DNA from: Bacillota bacterium
GTDB taxonomy: Bacteria; Armatimonadota; Hebobacteria; Hebobacterales; Hebobacteraceae
Assembly (NCBI GenBank): GCA_030668755.1
Contig: DAOVEW010000023.1
Span: 1-8,227 of the forward strand
Length of the DNA stretch: 8,227 nucleotides
Direction of reading: 5' to 3'
Shown: positions 1 to 5,950 of the stretch, one piece after another
How the letters are laid out: the number at the start of each line of letters is the position of its first letter
Numbering within the stretch: position 1 is the first letter of the stretch
Program-made: the position numbers and the translations under genes
Notes under the pieces: model-generated
What the model was told of the DNA's origin: nothing
What the model saw: only the letters and a program-made list of their open reading frames with translations
The model's database searches: none

Positions 1-250
1 TCGCCTTGCCGACGGCCTCCGCGGCCGCCGTACCCCGCCGAGAAGCGCCCTCGGACACCAGCCCATGCTCCAACGAGCTGGCGGCCGCGAGCGTCCGCTC
101 GGCCTCGTCGTCCACGACCTGCGCGTAGATCTGCCGCAGGCTGCGAAACACACAGAGCCTGGGCCGTTCGGCGGTGCCATGGACGCGCTTGCGGACACGC
201 CGATGGCGTCGCACCCTGCCCCTGATTCGCCGTAGATAGACTGCCGTCAC
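1..250 (-). CDS. rplR: 50S ribosomal protein L18, 3' end cut by window edge
   Basis: L18 binds 5S rRNA and helps attach it to the central protuberance of the large subunit. The frame read from the GTG at 250-248 gives 83 residues before the window ends. It has the basic N-terminus ([19 protein letters not shown]), then [13 protein letters not shown] and [20 protein letters not shown], the typical L18 series, and ends at AAEAVGKA. About 35-40 C-terminal residues are missing, judging by the usual length near 120. The frame has no ATG near the conserved start. The GTG is preceded by GAGGGAG with a 9-nt spacer, which supports it. The gap to the upstream L6 gene is 21 nt. L18 following L6 is the normal spc order, with S5 expected next beyond the window. 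Confidence 0.93.
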   Translation of the reverse strand, partial: MTAVYLRRIRGRVRRHRRVRKRVHGTAERPRLCVFRSLRQIYAQVVDDEAERTLAAASSLEHGLVSEGASRRGTAAAEAVGKA

Positions 251-271
251 GCTAGCTCGCTCCCTCGCGGA

Positions 272-850
272 CTACTGGACCGCCGCCTGGGCCACCTTTC
301 CGGCCTTCCGTCGGATCCGCTCGCCCCGGTAGCGAAATCCTTTTCCCTTGTACGGCTCGGGCTTCTTGGCGCTGCGGATCGTCGCCGCAGTCTGCCCGAG
401 CAGCTCCTTGTCGATGCCGCTCAAAGTGACGCGGCAGGCGAGGTACTCGTTATCCCCCGTCGGCACGAAGCTCTCCACCTCGGCCGAAATGCCCTCTGCG
501 AGGTCGAACACCACCGGGTGAGAGAAGCCCAACTGCATGTTGAGCCGCCGCCCCCGCACCTCCACGCGGAACCCCACGCCGTAGAGCTCCAGCACCTTCA
601 CGTAACCCTCGCTGACACCCTGCACCATGTTCGCCGCCAGGCTGCGGGTGAGCCCGTGCAGCGACCGGTGCTCCTTGCTGTCCGAGGGCCGGCGCACAAC
701 GATGGCGTTGCCCTCGACCGCAATCTCCATCGCCGCGGGCAGCCGCCGCGAGAGCTCTCCCTTCGGGCCCTTGACGATCAACTCGCCGTCCCGGAGTTCG
801 GCGCTGACCCCGTTCGGCAATGGAATTGGCGCTTGTCCGATGCGCGACAT
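272..850 (-). CDS. rplF: 50S ribosomal protein L6
   Basis: L6 is a large-subunit protein near the factor-binding site, next to the sarcin-ricin loop and the L7/L12 stalk base. The product has 192 residues, slightly above the usual 175-180. It starts MSRIGQAPIPLPNGV and has the two tandem alpha/beta domains of the family. The second domain ends with the signature KKPEPYKGKGFRYRGE followed by RRKAGK near residues 163-185. About seven extra residues (VAQAAVQ) close the C-terminus. The ATG lies 12 nt after the S8 stop. The S8 stop TAG is itself part of the ribosome-binding sequence TAGGAGAA, so the two genes are probably translationally coupled. No key residue looks missing. Confidence 0.98.
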   Translation of the reverse strand: MSRIGQAPIPLPNGVSAELRDGELIVKGPKGELSRRLPAAMEIAVEGNAIVVRRPSDSKEHRSLHGLTRSLAANMVQGVSEGYVKVLELYGVGFRVEVRGRRLNMQLGFSHPVVFDLAEGISAEVESFVPTGDNEYLACRVTLSGIDKELLGQTAATIRSAKKPEPYKGKGFRYRGERIRRKAGKVAQAAVQ

Positions 851-862
851 GATCGAGTTCTC

Positions 863-1261
863 CTACCACACGTAGCAAAGCACTTCGCCGCCGACCCGCC
901 GCCGGCGCGCCTCGCGGTCGGTGAGTACGCCCGTCGAGGTCGACAGCACTGCTACGCCAAGCCCGCCCATGACCCGGGGCACACGCTTGGCGTCCACATA
1001 TACGCGCAGGCCCGGCTTGCTCACGCGCCGCAGGCCCGTGATAACCGGCTCACCGTTCTCTCCATAACGAAGGTGGATTCGAATCTGCCCCTGACGCTTG
1101 TCGTCCACCAGGTCGTACTTCTGGATGTACCCCTGTCCCTTGAGCACTTTGGCGATCTCCAGCTTCAGCTTGGAGGCCGGGACGCGCACGTGCTCGTGGC
1201 GGGCCAGCATTCCATTCCTAATCCGGGTCAGCATATCGGAAATCGGATCCGTGACAGCCAT
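863..1261 (-). CDS. rpsH: 30S ribosomal protein S8
   Basis: S8 is a primary 16S rRNA binder of the central domain. In some bacteria, such as E. coli, it also represses spc-operon translation. The product has 132 residues, the normal length. It starts [15 protein letters not shown], has the middle [19 protein letters not shown], and ends with the family signature [15 protein letters not shown] followed by [10 protein letters not shown]. The ATG lies 9 nt after the S14 stop, and TAAGGAAG, which includes that stop, is the likely ribosome-binding sequence. The classical S8 autoregulatory target lies near the rplN-rplE region in E. coli. I could not recognise an equivalent here by eye. Confidence 0.98.
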   Translation of the reverse strand: MAVTDPISDMLTRIRNGMLARHEHVRVPASKLKLEIAKVLKGQGYIQKYDLVDDKRQGQIRIHLRYGENGEPVITGLRRVSKPGLRVYVDAKRVPRVMGGLGVAVLSTSTGVLTDREARRRRVGGEVLCYVW

Positions 1262-1270
1262 GGGTCTTCC

Positions 1271-1456
1271 TTACCAGCTTGCCTTCGTGACGCCCGGCAA
1301 GAGGCCTCGAGACGCCATTTCGCGGAAGCAGATGCGGCACATGCCGAACCGCCGCATGAATGCCCGAGGTCGCCCGCAGATGCGGCACCTGTTGTATCGA
1401 CGCGCCTTGAACTTCGGCGTGCGTTGCGATTTCACGATAAGTGCTTTACGCGCCAA
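1271..1456 (-). CDS. rpsN: 30S ribosomal protein S14, zinc-binding (type Z)
   Basis: S14 sits in the head of the 30S subunit. The product has 61 residues, the length of the short zinc form. It carries four cysteines as C24-x2-C27-x12-C40-x2-C43 ([20 protein letters not shown]), a complete zinc-ribbon ligand set. The longer type found in E. coli lacks these. The C-terminus [11 protein letters not shown] is also typical. The start is TTG at 1456-1454, chosen because it gives MARKALIVK, matching the family start. A strong GGGAGGAG lies 6 nt upstream, and the nearby GTG is out of frame. The gap to L5 is 24 nt and to S8 is 9 nt. The TTG may temper translation of this small gene. Confidence 0.97.
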   Translation of the reverse strand: MARKALIVKSQRTPKFKARRYNRCRICGRPRAFMRRFGMCRICFREMASRGLLPGVTKASW

Positions 1457-1480
1457 GCCTCACTCCTCCCATCTCGGCCG

Positions 1481-2089
1481 CTAAGTCTCGCGCAGCGGCA
1501 GCCCGAACTCCCGCAGCAGCGCCAGGGCCTCTTCGTCCGTCGCGGCCGTCGTCACGATGGTCACATTCATGCCCTGAGTCCGGCTTACATTGTCCAGGTC
1601 GATCTCGGGAAACACCGTCTGCTCCCGCAGCCCGAGGTTGTAGTTGCCCCGGCCATCGACCGCGTCCGGGGACAGCCCCCGGAAGTCCCGGATGCGGGGC
1701 AGGGCGATGCTGATAAGCCTGTCCAGGAACTCGTACATCCGGTTGCGCCGCACCGTCACCTTGCAGCCGATCGGGTTGTCCTGCCGCACGTGGAACTGCG
1801 CAATGGAGCGCTTTGACCGCGTGATGACCGGTCGCTGCCCCGTGATCGTAGCGAGATCCTCGGCCGCGCTCTCCAGTATCTTCGGGTCCTGCGTCGCCGC
1901 GCCGACGCCCATGCTGACCACGATCTTCGAGAGCCGCGGCACTTCCATGATCTGACGATATCCGAAACGACGCATCAGGGCAGGAGCGATCTCCTCGAGG
2001 TAGCGCTCCTTGAGGCGCGGCCGAGCCGGCGCCTCGACAGTCGCCTCACCCGACGTATTGCTCTGTCGCTCCTGGGCCGTCATGGTCAT
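1481..2089 (-). CDS. rplE: 50S ribosomal protein L5 with N-terminal extension
   Basis: L5 binds 5S rRNA and lies in the central protuberance, contacting P-site tRNA and the small-subunit head. The product has 202 residues against the usual 179-187. The family core begins around residue 25 (RLKERYLEEIAPALMRRFGY) and continues with EVPRLSKIVVSMGVG, GQRPVITRSKRSIAQFHVR, RMYEFLDRLISIALPRIRDF and the C-terminal QGMNVTIVTTAATDEEA. The first 22 or so residues (MTMTAQERQS...) are extra and rich in Ala, Glu and Thr. There is no ATG, GTG or TTG in frame between the third codon and the core, so the extension is real unless there is a sequence error. Two ATGs compete, at 2089 and 2083. The second has AAGGA 5 nt upstream and may be the true start. 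The gap to L24 is only 3 nt for the first ATG. Confidence 0.97.
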   Translation of the reverse strand: MTMTAQERQSNTSGEATVEAPARPRLKERYLEEIAPALMRRFGYRQIMEVPRLSKIVVSMGVGAATQDPKILESAAEDLATITGQRPVITRSKRSIAQFHVRQDNPIGCKVTVRRNRMYEFLDRLISIALPRIRDFRGLSPDAVDGRGNYNLGLREQTVFPEIDLDNVSRTQGMNVTIVTTAATDEEALALLREFGLPLRET

Positions 2090-2092
2090 CCT

Positions 2093-2539
2093 TTACCTGA
2101 TGGCATCCACCGGCTCCCCACACCGGACACAGATGCGGACTACCTTGCCCTCGACCTCCCCCCGGCGCACCCGCGTTGGCCGGTCACAGCTCGGACAGAC
2201 CAGCATCACGTTCGCGATGGCGATCGGACCGGGCTGCTCGGTCCGGCCCGACTGGATCTGGGTGCTCCGCGTCGCACGACCCCGCGGCCGGGCGTGCTTC
2301 ACCATCATGTTCACACCCTCGACCACGACATGCTTGCGGTCCGGCAGCACCCGCAGCACGCGGCCGCGCCGCCCCGGCCGTCGGTCGGCCGCGCGCCGCT
2401 GTGCCTCCGGGTCAAGCCTGTCGATCTCCTCCGGAGTCAAGCGGCTCTCCCGGTCGCGGCCCGACCGCACGAAGACCGTGTCGCCCGCCTTTATTCGCGC
2501 CTTGGGTTTCCGAGCCGCGCGCGCCCGATTGGCCTTCAC
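2093..2539 (-). CDS. rplX: 50S ribosomal protein L24 with KOW-loop insertion and zinc ribbon
   Basis: L24 is an assembly initiator of the large subunit, binding 23S rRNA domain I near the tunnel exit. The product has 148 residues against about 100-110 normally. The KOW region starts at residues 18-30 (AGDTVFVRSGRDR) and resumes at 56-76 (GRRGRVLRVLP, then VVVEGVN). Between them are about 25 extra charged residues (31-55), where the family has a short glycine-rich turn. A basic N-terminal extension of about 12 residues is also present. The C-terminus holds C115-P-S-C118 and C137-V-R-C140, the four-cysteine ribbon seen in many L24 proteins. The start is GTG at 2539-2537, directly after the L14 stop with no spacer. 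The extended ribosome-binding site GGAGGTGAT lies inside the last L14 codons. Confidence 0.96.
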   Translation of the reverse strand: MKANRARAARKPKARIKAGDTVFVRSGRDRESRLTPEEIDRLDPEAQRRAADRRPGRRGRVLRVLPDRKHVVVEGVNMMVKHARPRGRATRSTQIQSGRTEQPGPIAIANVMLVCPSCDRPTRVRRGEVEGKVVRICVRCGEPVDAIR

Positions 2540-2558
2540 CTATATCACCTCCGGCGCA
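2537..2558 (-). promoter_or_regulatory. Ribosome-binding site and zero-gap L14/L24 junction
   Basis: On the coding strand the last codons of L14 read GAG GTG ATA TAG and are followed at once by the L24 GTG. GGAGGTGAT within this stretch is a nine-base match to the consensus Shine-Dalgarno TAAGGAGGTGAT, with 8 nt between GGAGG and the GTG. It fixes the L24 start and makes reinitiation or coupling by ribosomes finishing L14 likely. The strong site may offset the weaker GTG codon. Confidence 0.8.
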
Positions 2559-2908
2559 AGGGAGACAATTCGCATGAACTCCCTCTCTCGCAGCTCTCGA
2601 GCGACGGGGCCGAACACGCGCGTCCCACGGGGACTGCGCTGATCGCTGATGAGCACGCACGCGTTCTCGTCGAAGCGGATGATGGACCCATCTTGCCTGC
2701 GAAGGGGCTGCGCCTGCCGTACCACCACGGCCCGCGAGAGCTCTCCCTTGCGGACCGGCGCGCCGGGCGTCACCTGCTTGACGGACACGACGATGATGTC
2801 GCCGACCCGCGCGTACCTGCGGCTCCCGCCGCCGAGCACACGGATACATTCGGCGACGCGCGCTCCCGAGTTGTCTGCAACCTTGAGTCTCGTGCGAAGC
2901 TGGATCAT
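2540..2908 (-). CDS. rplN: 50S ribosomal protein L14
   Basis: L14 lies at the subunit interface, where it takes part in bridges to 16S rRNA and contacts L19. The product has 122 residues, exactly the usual length. It shows the family sequence throughout: [37 protein letters not shown], the basic loop and [15 protein letters not shown]. It ends [15 protein letters not shown] then [12 protein letters not shown]. The ATG is 18 nt downstream of the EF-G-like gene. Only a modest site (AGGA, about 8 nt before the ATG) is visible. In standard clusters this gene follows rpsQ directly; here the GTPase gene separates them. L24 begins immediately after its stop. Confidence 0.98.
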   Translation of the reverse strand: MIQLRTRLKVADNSGARVAECIRVLGGGSRRYARVGDIIVVSVKQVTPGAPVRKGELSRAVVVRQAQPLRRQDGSIIRFDENACVLISDQRSPRGTRVFGPVARELREREFMRIVSLAPEVI

Positions 2909-2926
2909 CTTCTGTCCTGCCTCACG

Positions 2927-5017
2927 CTAGCGCCCCGCCGCCCCCTGCTGCTTTTCCTGCTTCGCGGCATCGACGATCTGCTGGGCCAGGTGAGAGGGCA
3001 CTTCCTGGTAGTGCGAGAAGCGCATGCTGTAGCTGCCCCGCCCTCCTGTGAGCGAGCGCAGCTCAGACGAGTAGCTCGAGATCTCCGCGATCGGCACCAG
3101 CGCCCGGACCACCTGGTAGGTTCCCTTCGGCTCCATGCCCAGGATGTTGCCCCGCTTGCCGTTAAGGCCGCCGATGACATCCCCCATCTGCTCGGCCGGC
3201 ACCACGACTTCAACCTCGACGATCGGCTCCAACAACTGAGGGCCGGCTTCCTCGGCGGCCTTCTGTAGCGCGATGGAGCCCGCTATCTTGAAGGCGAGGT
3301 CAGACGAGTCAACCTGGTGATGAGAGCCATCGTCGAGAATGGCCCGCAGGTCGGTCAGCGGATACCCGACGAGGCAGCCCTTGCCCGCCGCCTCGCGAAC
3401 ACCCTTCGCCACCGCGGGGATGAAGTTGCGCGGCACCGCGCCGCCCTTCACCGCGTTCACGAACTCGAATCCCTCGCCCCGTGGAAGCGGCTCCACTCGA
3501 ATCCAGACGTCCCCGAATTGCCCTCGGCCCCCCGTCTGCCGCCTGAACCGCCCCTGGACGCGCGCCCTGCCCCGGATCGTCTCCTTGTAGGCGACCTTTG
3601 GGGCACCGGTCCGCACCTCCACACCGAACTTGCGCTGCAGACGCGACACGACCACCTCCAGGTGGAGGTCGCCCAGCCCCGACAGGATGCTCTCCTTGGT
3701 GTCCGGGTTCATCGAGAACTCGATCGTGGGGTCCTCCTCCGACAGCCGGGCCAGCGCGCTGCCGACCTTGTCTTCATCGGCCCGCGACTTGGCCGAGATG
3801 GCCCGGGAGAACACCGGCGTCGGAAAGTCGATGCCCGGCAGCACAATCGGGTTTCCCTCATCGCACAGAGTGTCCCCGGTGACAGTGGTCTGGAGCTTGG
3901 AGACCAGCCCGATGTCACCGGCCGGCACACTCGGCACGGCCTCCTGCTTCTTGCCGACCGGGGACAGCAGAGAGCCAATCCGCTCCCGCACCCCTTGGGT
4001 TGCGTTATAGCAGCTCGTGTCGCCGTGGAGCGTGCCGGAGTAGACCCGGAAGTAGGTCAAGCGACCCGCGTACGGGTCGGCGGTCGTCTTGAACACAAGC
4101 GCACTCAGCGGGGCATCGGGAGCGACGGGCCTCTCCTGCTCCCCCTGTGTGAGCGGCTCGGTCCCCTTCGCCGCCCCCATCTCCTTGGGAGAGGGGAGGT
4201 CCGCGACAATGGTGTCGAGCAGGCAGCGCACGCCCACCAGCTTGGTTCCCGCCAGCGCGAGGGTGGGGACCACCTTGCCCGCGACCGTTGCGGCGTGCAG
4301 GCCGCGGGCGATCTCGTCAGCCGAGAGAGATTCCTCTTCGAGGTACTTCTCCATGAGCTCATCGTCGGCTTCCGCCGCGGCCTCCACCACCTTCTCACGG
4401 TACTCGGCCACCACCTCCGCCATGTCGTCGGGAACCGGGCCCTCTGTCTCCTTGCCGTCGGCGGTCGTGTAGGCAACGCCCCTCACGAGGTCCACGACTC
4501 CCTTCAGACCGCCCTCGGCACCGATGGGCATCGTAAGGGCGACAGCGTTGCACTGGAGACGCTCCTTCACCTCGGCCAGGGTGCGTCCGAAATCAGTGTT
4601 CTCCCTATCGAGCTTCGTGATTGCCACCGCGCGCGGCACGCCCCGGTCACCGGCCATGCCGGCATAGGTCTCGGTCTGCACCTCGACCCCGGCGCCGGCA
4701 TCGACCACCACCAATACTCCGTCCGCCACCGGCAGTGCGGCCGCCACCTCGCCGCTGAAGTCAGCGTACCCCGGGGTATCGAGCAGGTTGACCTTGGCCC
4801 CACGCCACTCACAGGGGGTCAAAGAGAGCGAGATCGAGGTCTTCCGAGCCACCTCCTCCTGGTCCGAATCCGAGACCGTAGTGCCCTCGTCCACGGAGCC
4901 CAGTCGATCGGTGACCCCGCTGACGAAAAGCAGTGCCTCCGTCAGGGATGTCTTGCCCGACTGGCCGTGGCCGACAAGCACCACGTTGCGCAACTGATCT
5001 GTCTCGTAGGTCCTCAT
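2927..5017 (-). CDS. Elongation factor G-like translational GTPase, EF-G-2/FusA2 class
   Basis: The product has 696 residues with the full EF-G architecture. The GTPase domain has P-loop G16-HGQS-GKT23, switch-II DTPG at 80-83 and TKLD at 134-137, where EF-G usually has NKMD. Domain II follows from about 300. Domain III is near 410-475 (SEEDPTIEF, GLGDLHLEVVVSRLQ), domain IV at about 476-595 (RQTGGRGQFGDVW; GSHHQVDSSDLAFKIA) and domain V (LLEPIVEVEVVVP, GDVIGGLNGKRG, LTGGRGSYSMRFSHY). The translocation-relevant histidine at the domain IV tip is kept (H567). Switch I lacks the RGIT motif and reads RKTSIS at 58-63. This and GHGQSGKT place it with EF-G-2/FusA2 proteins, such as the Thermus EF-G-2, rather than canonical fusA. 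By homology it should bind the ribosome and GTP; its exact step is uncertain. The ATG follows AGGAG at a long 11-nt spacing. It lies between rpsQ and rplN, probably in the same transcript. Confidence 0.95.
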   Translation of the reverse strand: MRTYETDQLRNVVLVGHGQSGKTSLTEALLFVSGVTDRLGSVDEGTTVSDSDQEEVARKTSISLSLTPCEWRGAKVNLLDTPGYADFSGEVAAALPVADGVLVVVDAGAGVEVQTETYAGMAGDRGVPRAVAITKLDRENTDFGRTLAEVKERLQCNAVALTMPIGAEGGLKGVVDLVRGVAYTTADGKETEGPVPDDMAEVVAEYREKVVEAAAEADDELMEKYLEEESLSADEIARGLHAATVAGKVVPTLALAGTKLVGVRCLLDTIVADLPSPKEMGAAKGTEPLTQGEQERPVAPDAPLSALVFKTTADPYAGRLTYFRVYSGTLHGDTSCYNATQGVRERIGSLLSPVGKKQEAVPSVPAGDIGLVSKLQTTVTGDTLCDEGNPIVLPGIDFPTPVFSRAISAKSRADEDKVGSALARLSEEDPTIEFSMNPDTKESILSGLGDLHLEVVVSRLQRKFGVEVRTGAPKVAYKETIRGRARVQGRFRRQTGGRGQFGDVWIRVEPLPRGEGFEFVNAVKGGAVPRNFIPAVAKGVREAAGKGCLVGYPLTDLRAILDDGSHHQVDSSDLAFKIAGSIALQKAAEEAGPQLLEPIVEVEVVVPAEQMGDVIGGLNGKRGNILGMEPKGTYQVVRALVPIAEISSYSSELRSLTGGRGSYSMRFSHYQEVPSHLAQQIVDAAKQEKQQGAAGR

Positions 5018-5056
5018 GCTCTCAGCGTCTCCTGCCGGTACCCGACAAAGCCCGCG
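5018..5056 (-). other. Gap between rpsQ and the EF-G-like gene
   Basis: At 39 nt this is the longest gap in the window. It contains the CAGGAG ribosome-binding sequence for the GTPase gene and a short GGTACC palindrome. I see no hairpin followed by a T-run, and no convincing -35/-10 pair. Readthrough from the ribosomal genes is therefore the simplest reading. A promoter inside rpsQ cannot be excluded. Confidence 0.5.
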
Positions 5057-5314
5057 TTACTTGGCCTTCTCCAACACGGAGACGACGCGCCAGCGCTTTG
5101 CCTTGCTGATCGGTCTGCTCTCCATGATTAACACGCGGTCGCCGGCGCCACACTCGTTCTGCGAGTCGTGGGCCCTGCAGCGGGAAGTGCGCCGGATGAC
5201 GCGCTTGTAGCGCGCGTGCCGCACGAGCCGCTGCACCTCGACGACCACGGTCTTGTCCATACGGTCGCTGACGACCACACCTTCTCGAACTTTGCGCGTT
5301 CCTCGCTGAACCAT
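5057..5314 (-). CDS. rpsQ: 30S ribosomal protein S17
   Basis: S17 is a primary 16S rRNA binder of the 5' domain, with an OB fold, needed early in 30S assembly. The product has 85 residues, the usual length. It contains [21 protein letters not shown] at the N-terminus, [15 protein letters not shown] in the middle and the closing [21 protein letters not shown] then LEKAK. Two cysteines (in SRCRAHD and NECGAGD) are present but do not form a zinc motif. The ATG is 11 nt after the L29 stop, with AGGAAG as the site. In the common order this gene is followed by rplN. Here an EF-G-like gene follows after 39 nt. Confidence 0.98.
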   Translation of the reverse strand: MVQRGTRKVREGVVVSDRMDKTVVVEVQRLVRHARYKRVIRRTSRCRAHDSQNECGAGDRVLIMESRPISKAKRWRVVSVLEKAK

Positions 5315-5325
5315 CGGGGCTTCCT

Positions 5326-5526
5326 CTAGCCGATTTCCTTCAGTCCTCTCTCGGAGAGGATCGTGAATATGCGCGCGACATTCTTCCGCACCTCTCGAAC
5401 GCGGCGCGGATTCTCGAGCTGCTGAGTGGCCGCCTGGAAGCGCAGGTTGAAGAGCTCCTGCCGATCCTTCTCGAGCTGCTCTTGCAGCTCCACCGTCGTC
5501 ATCTCTCTAAGCTCTCCCGGCTTCAC
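5326..5526 (-). CDS. rpmC: 50S ribosomal protein L29
   Basis: L29 is a small helical large-subunit protein near the tunnel exit, next to L23 and the trigger-factor site. I place the start at GTG 5526-5524, giving 66 residues beginning [20 protein letters not shown], which aligns with the usual MKAKELRELT start. GGGAG lies 8 nt upstream. The frame stays open to an ATG at 5547, which would add seven residues, but that ATG has only a weak site. The rest ([37 protein letters not shown]) is classic L29, two antiparallel helices. With the GTG start the gene overlaps L16 by 20 nt; with the ATG start the overlap is 41 nt. Confidence 0.93.
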   Translation of the reverse strand: MKPGELREMTTVELQEQLEKDRQELFNLRFQAATQQLENPRRVREVRKNVARIFTILSERGLKEIG

Positions 5527-5950
5527 CGGTGACACTCCCAACGTCATCTCGCATGACGAAGCACGTCGGCACAGAAAGCTTGTGTGCCGCCTTACGCAGG
5601 GCTTCCCTAGCCGTCTCCGGGGGCACGCCGCCCATCTCGAAGAGGACGCGGCCGCGCTTCACAACCGCGACCCAGTACTCCGGGGAGCCCTTGCCGCTGC
5701 CCATGCGGGTCTCGGCCGGCTTCGCGGTCACGGGCTTGTCGGGGAAGACTCGCACCCATACTTTCCCGGCACGCTTGATGTGGCGAGTCATGGCCACGCG
5801 CGCGGCCTCGATCTGCCGGCTGCTCATCCAGCAGTTGCCCATGGCGACGAGACCGTACTCCCCGGCGACAATCGTATTGCCCCGAGAGGCCTTACCCCGT
5901 CTGCGGCCCCTCTGTTGCTTCCTGTACTTGACCTTCGACGGCATTAGCAT
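5507..5950 (-). CDS. rplP: 50S ribosomal protein L16
   Basis: L16 sits near the peptidyl-transferase centre and helps shape the A site and the L7/L12 stalk base side of the large subunit. The product has 147 residues, slightly above the usual 137-144. It starts [20 protein letters not shown], the standard family N-terminus, and continues with [37 protein letters not shown] and [24 protein letters not shown]. The C-terminal ten or so residues ([10 protein letters not shown]) are extra and overlap L29. An open frame extends 58 codons upstream, but that part is the shadow of S3, and the conserved start plus GGAGGAG 10 nt upstream fix the ATG at 5950. The first 59 nt also encode the tail of S3. 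Confidence 0.97.
   Translation of the reverse strand: MLMPSKVKYRKQQRGRRRGKASRGNTIVAGEYGLVAMGNCWMSSRQIEAARVAMTRHIKRAGKVWVRVFPDKPVTAKPAETRMGSGKGSPEYWVAVVKRGRVLFEMGGVPPETAREALRKAAHKLSVPTCFVMRDDVGSVTGEAGRA

Noticed and set aside
518..1816. A 432-codon open frame on the + strand across L6, S8, S14 and L5
   Set aside because: It spans four well-supported genes on the opposite strand and shows no family resemblance. It is open because of high GC.
3654..3669. Inverted repeat ACCTCC-AGGT-GGAGGT inside the GTPase gene
   Set aside because: It lies in codons for the conserved DLHLEVVV motif; the short stem is most likely a coincidence of codon use.
5018..5056. Possible promoter or terminator before the EF-G-like gene
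   Set aside because: I see no -35/-10 pair and no hairpin with a T-run, only a ribosome-binding sequence and a GGTACC palindrome.
3317..5131. A 604-codon open frame on the + strand, antisense to the EF-G-like gene
   Set aside because: It is the GC-rich shadow of the GTPase gene. It has no recognisable domain, and its composition is dominated by Arg, His, Leu and Gly as expected for an antisense frame.
5473..5490. Perfect 7-bp stem with a 4-nt loop (GAGCTGC-TCTT-GCAGCTC on the + strand) near the 5' end of L29
   Set aside because: It codes the repetitive helix ELQEQL and there is no T-run after it. A regulatory role is possible, but the codon pattern explains it as well.
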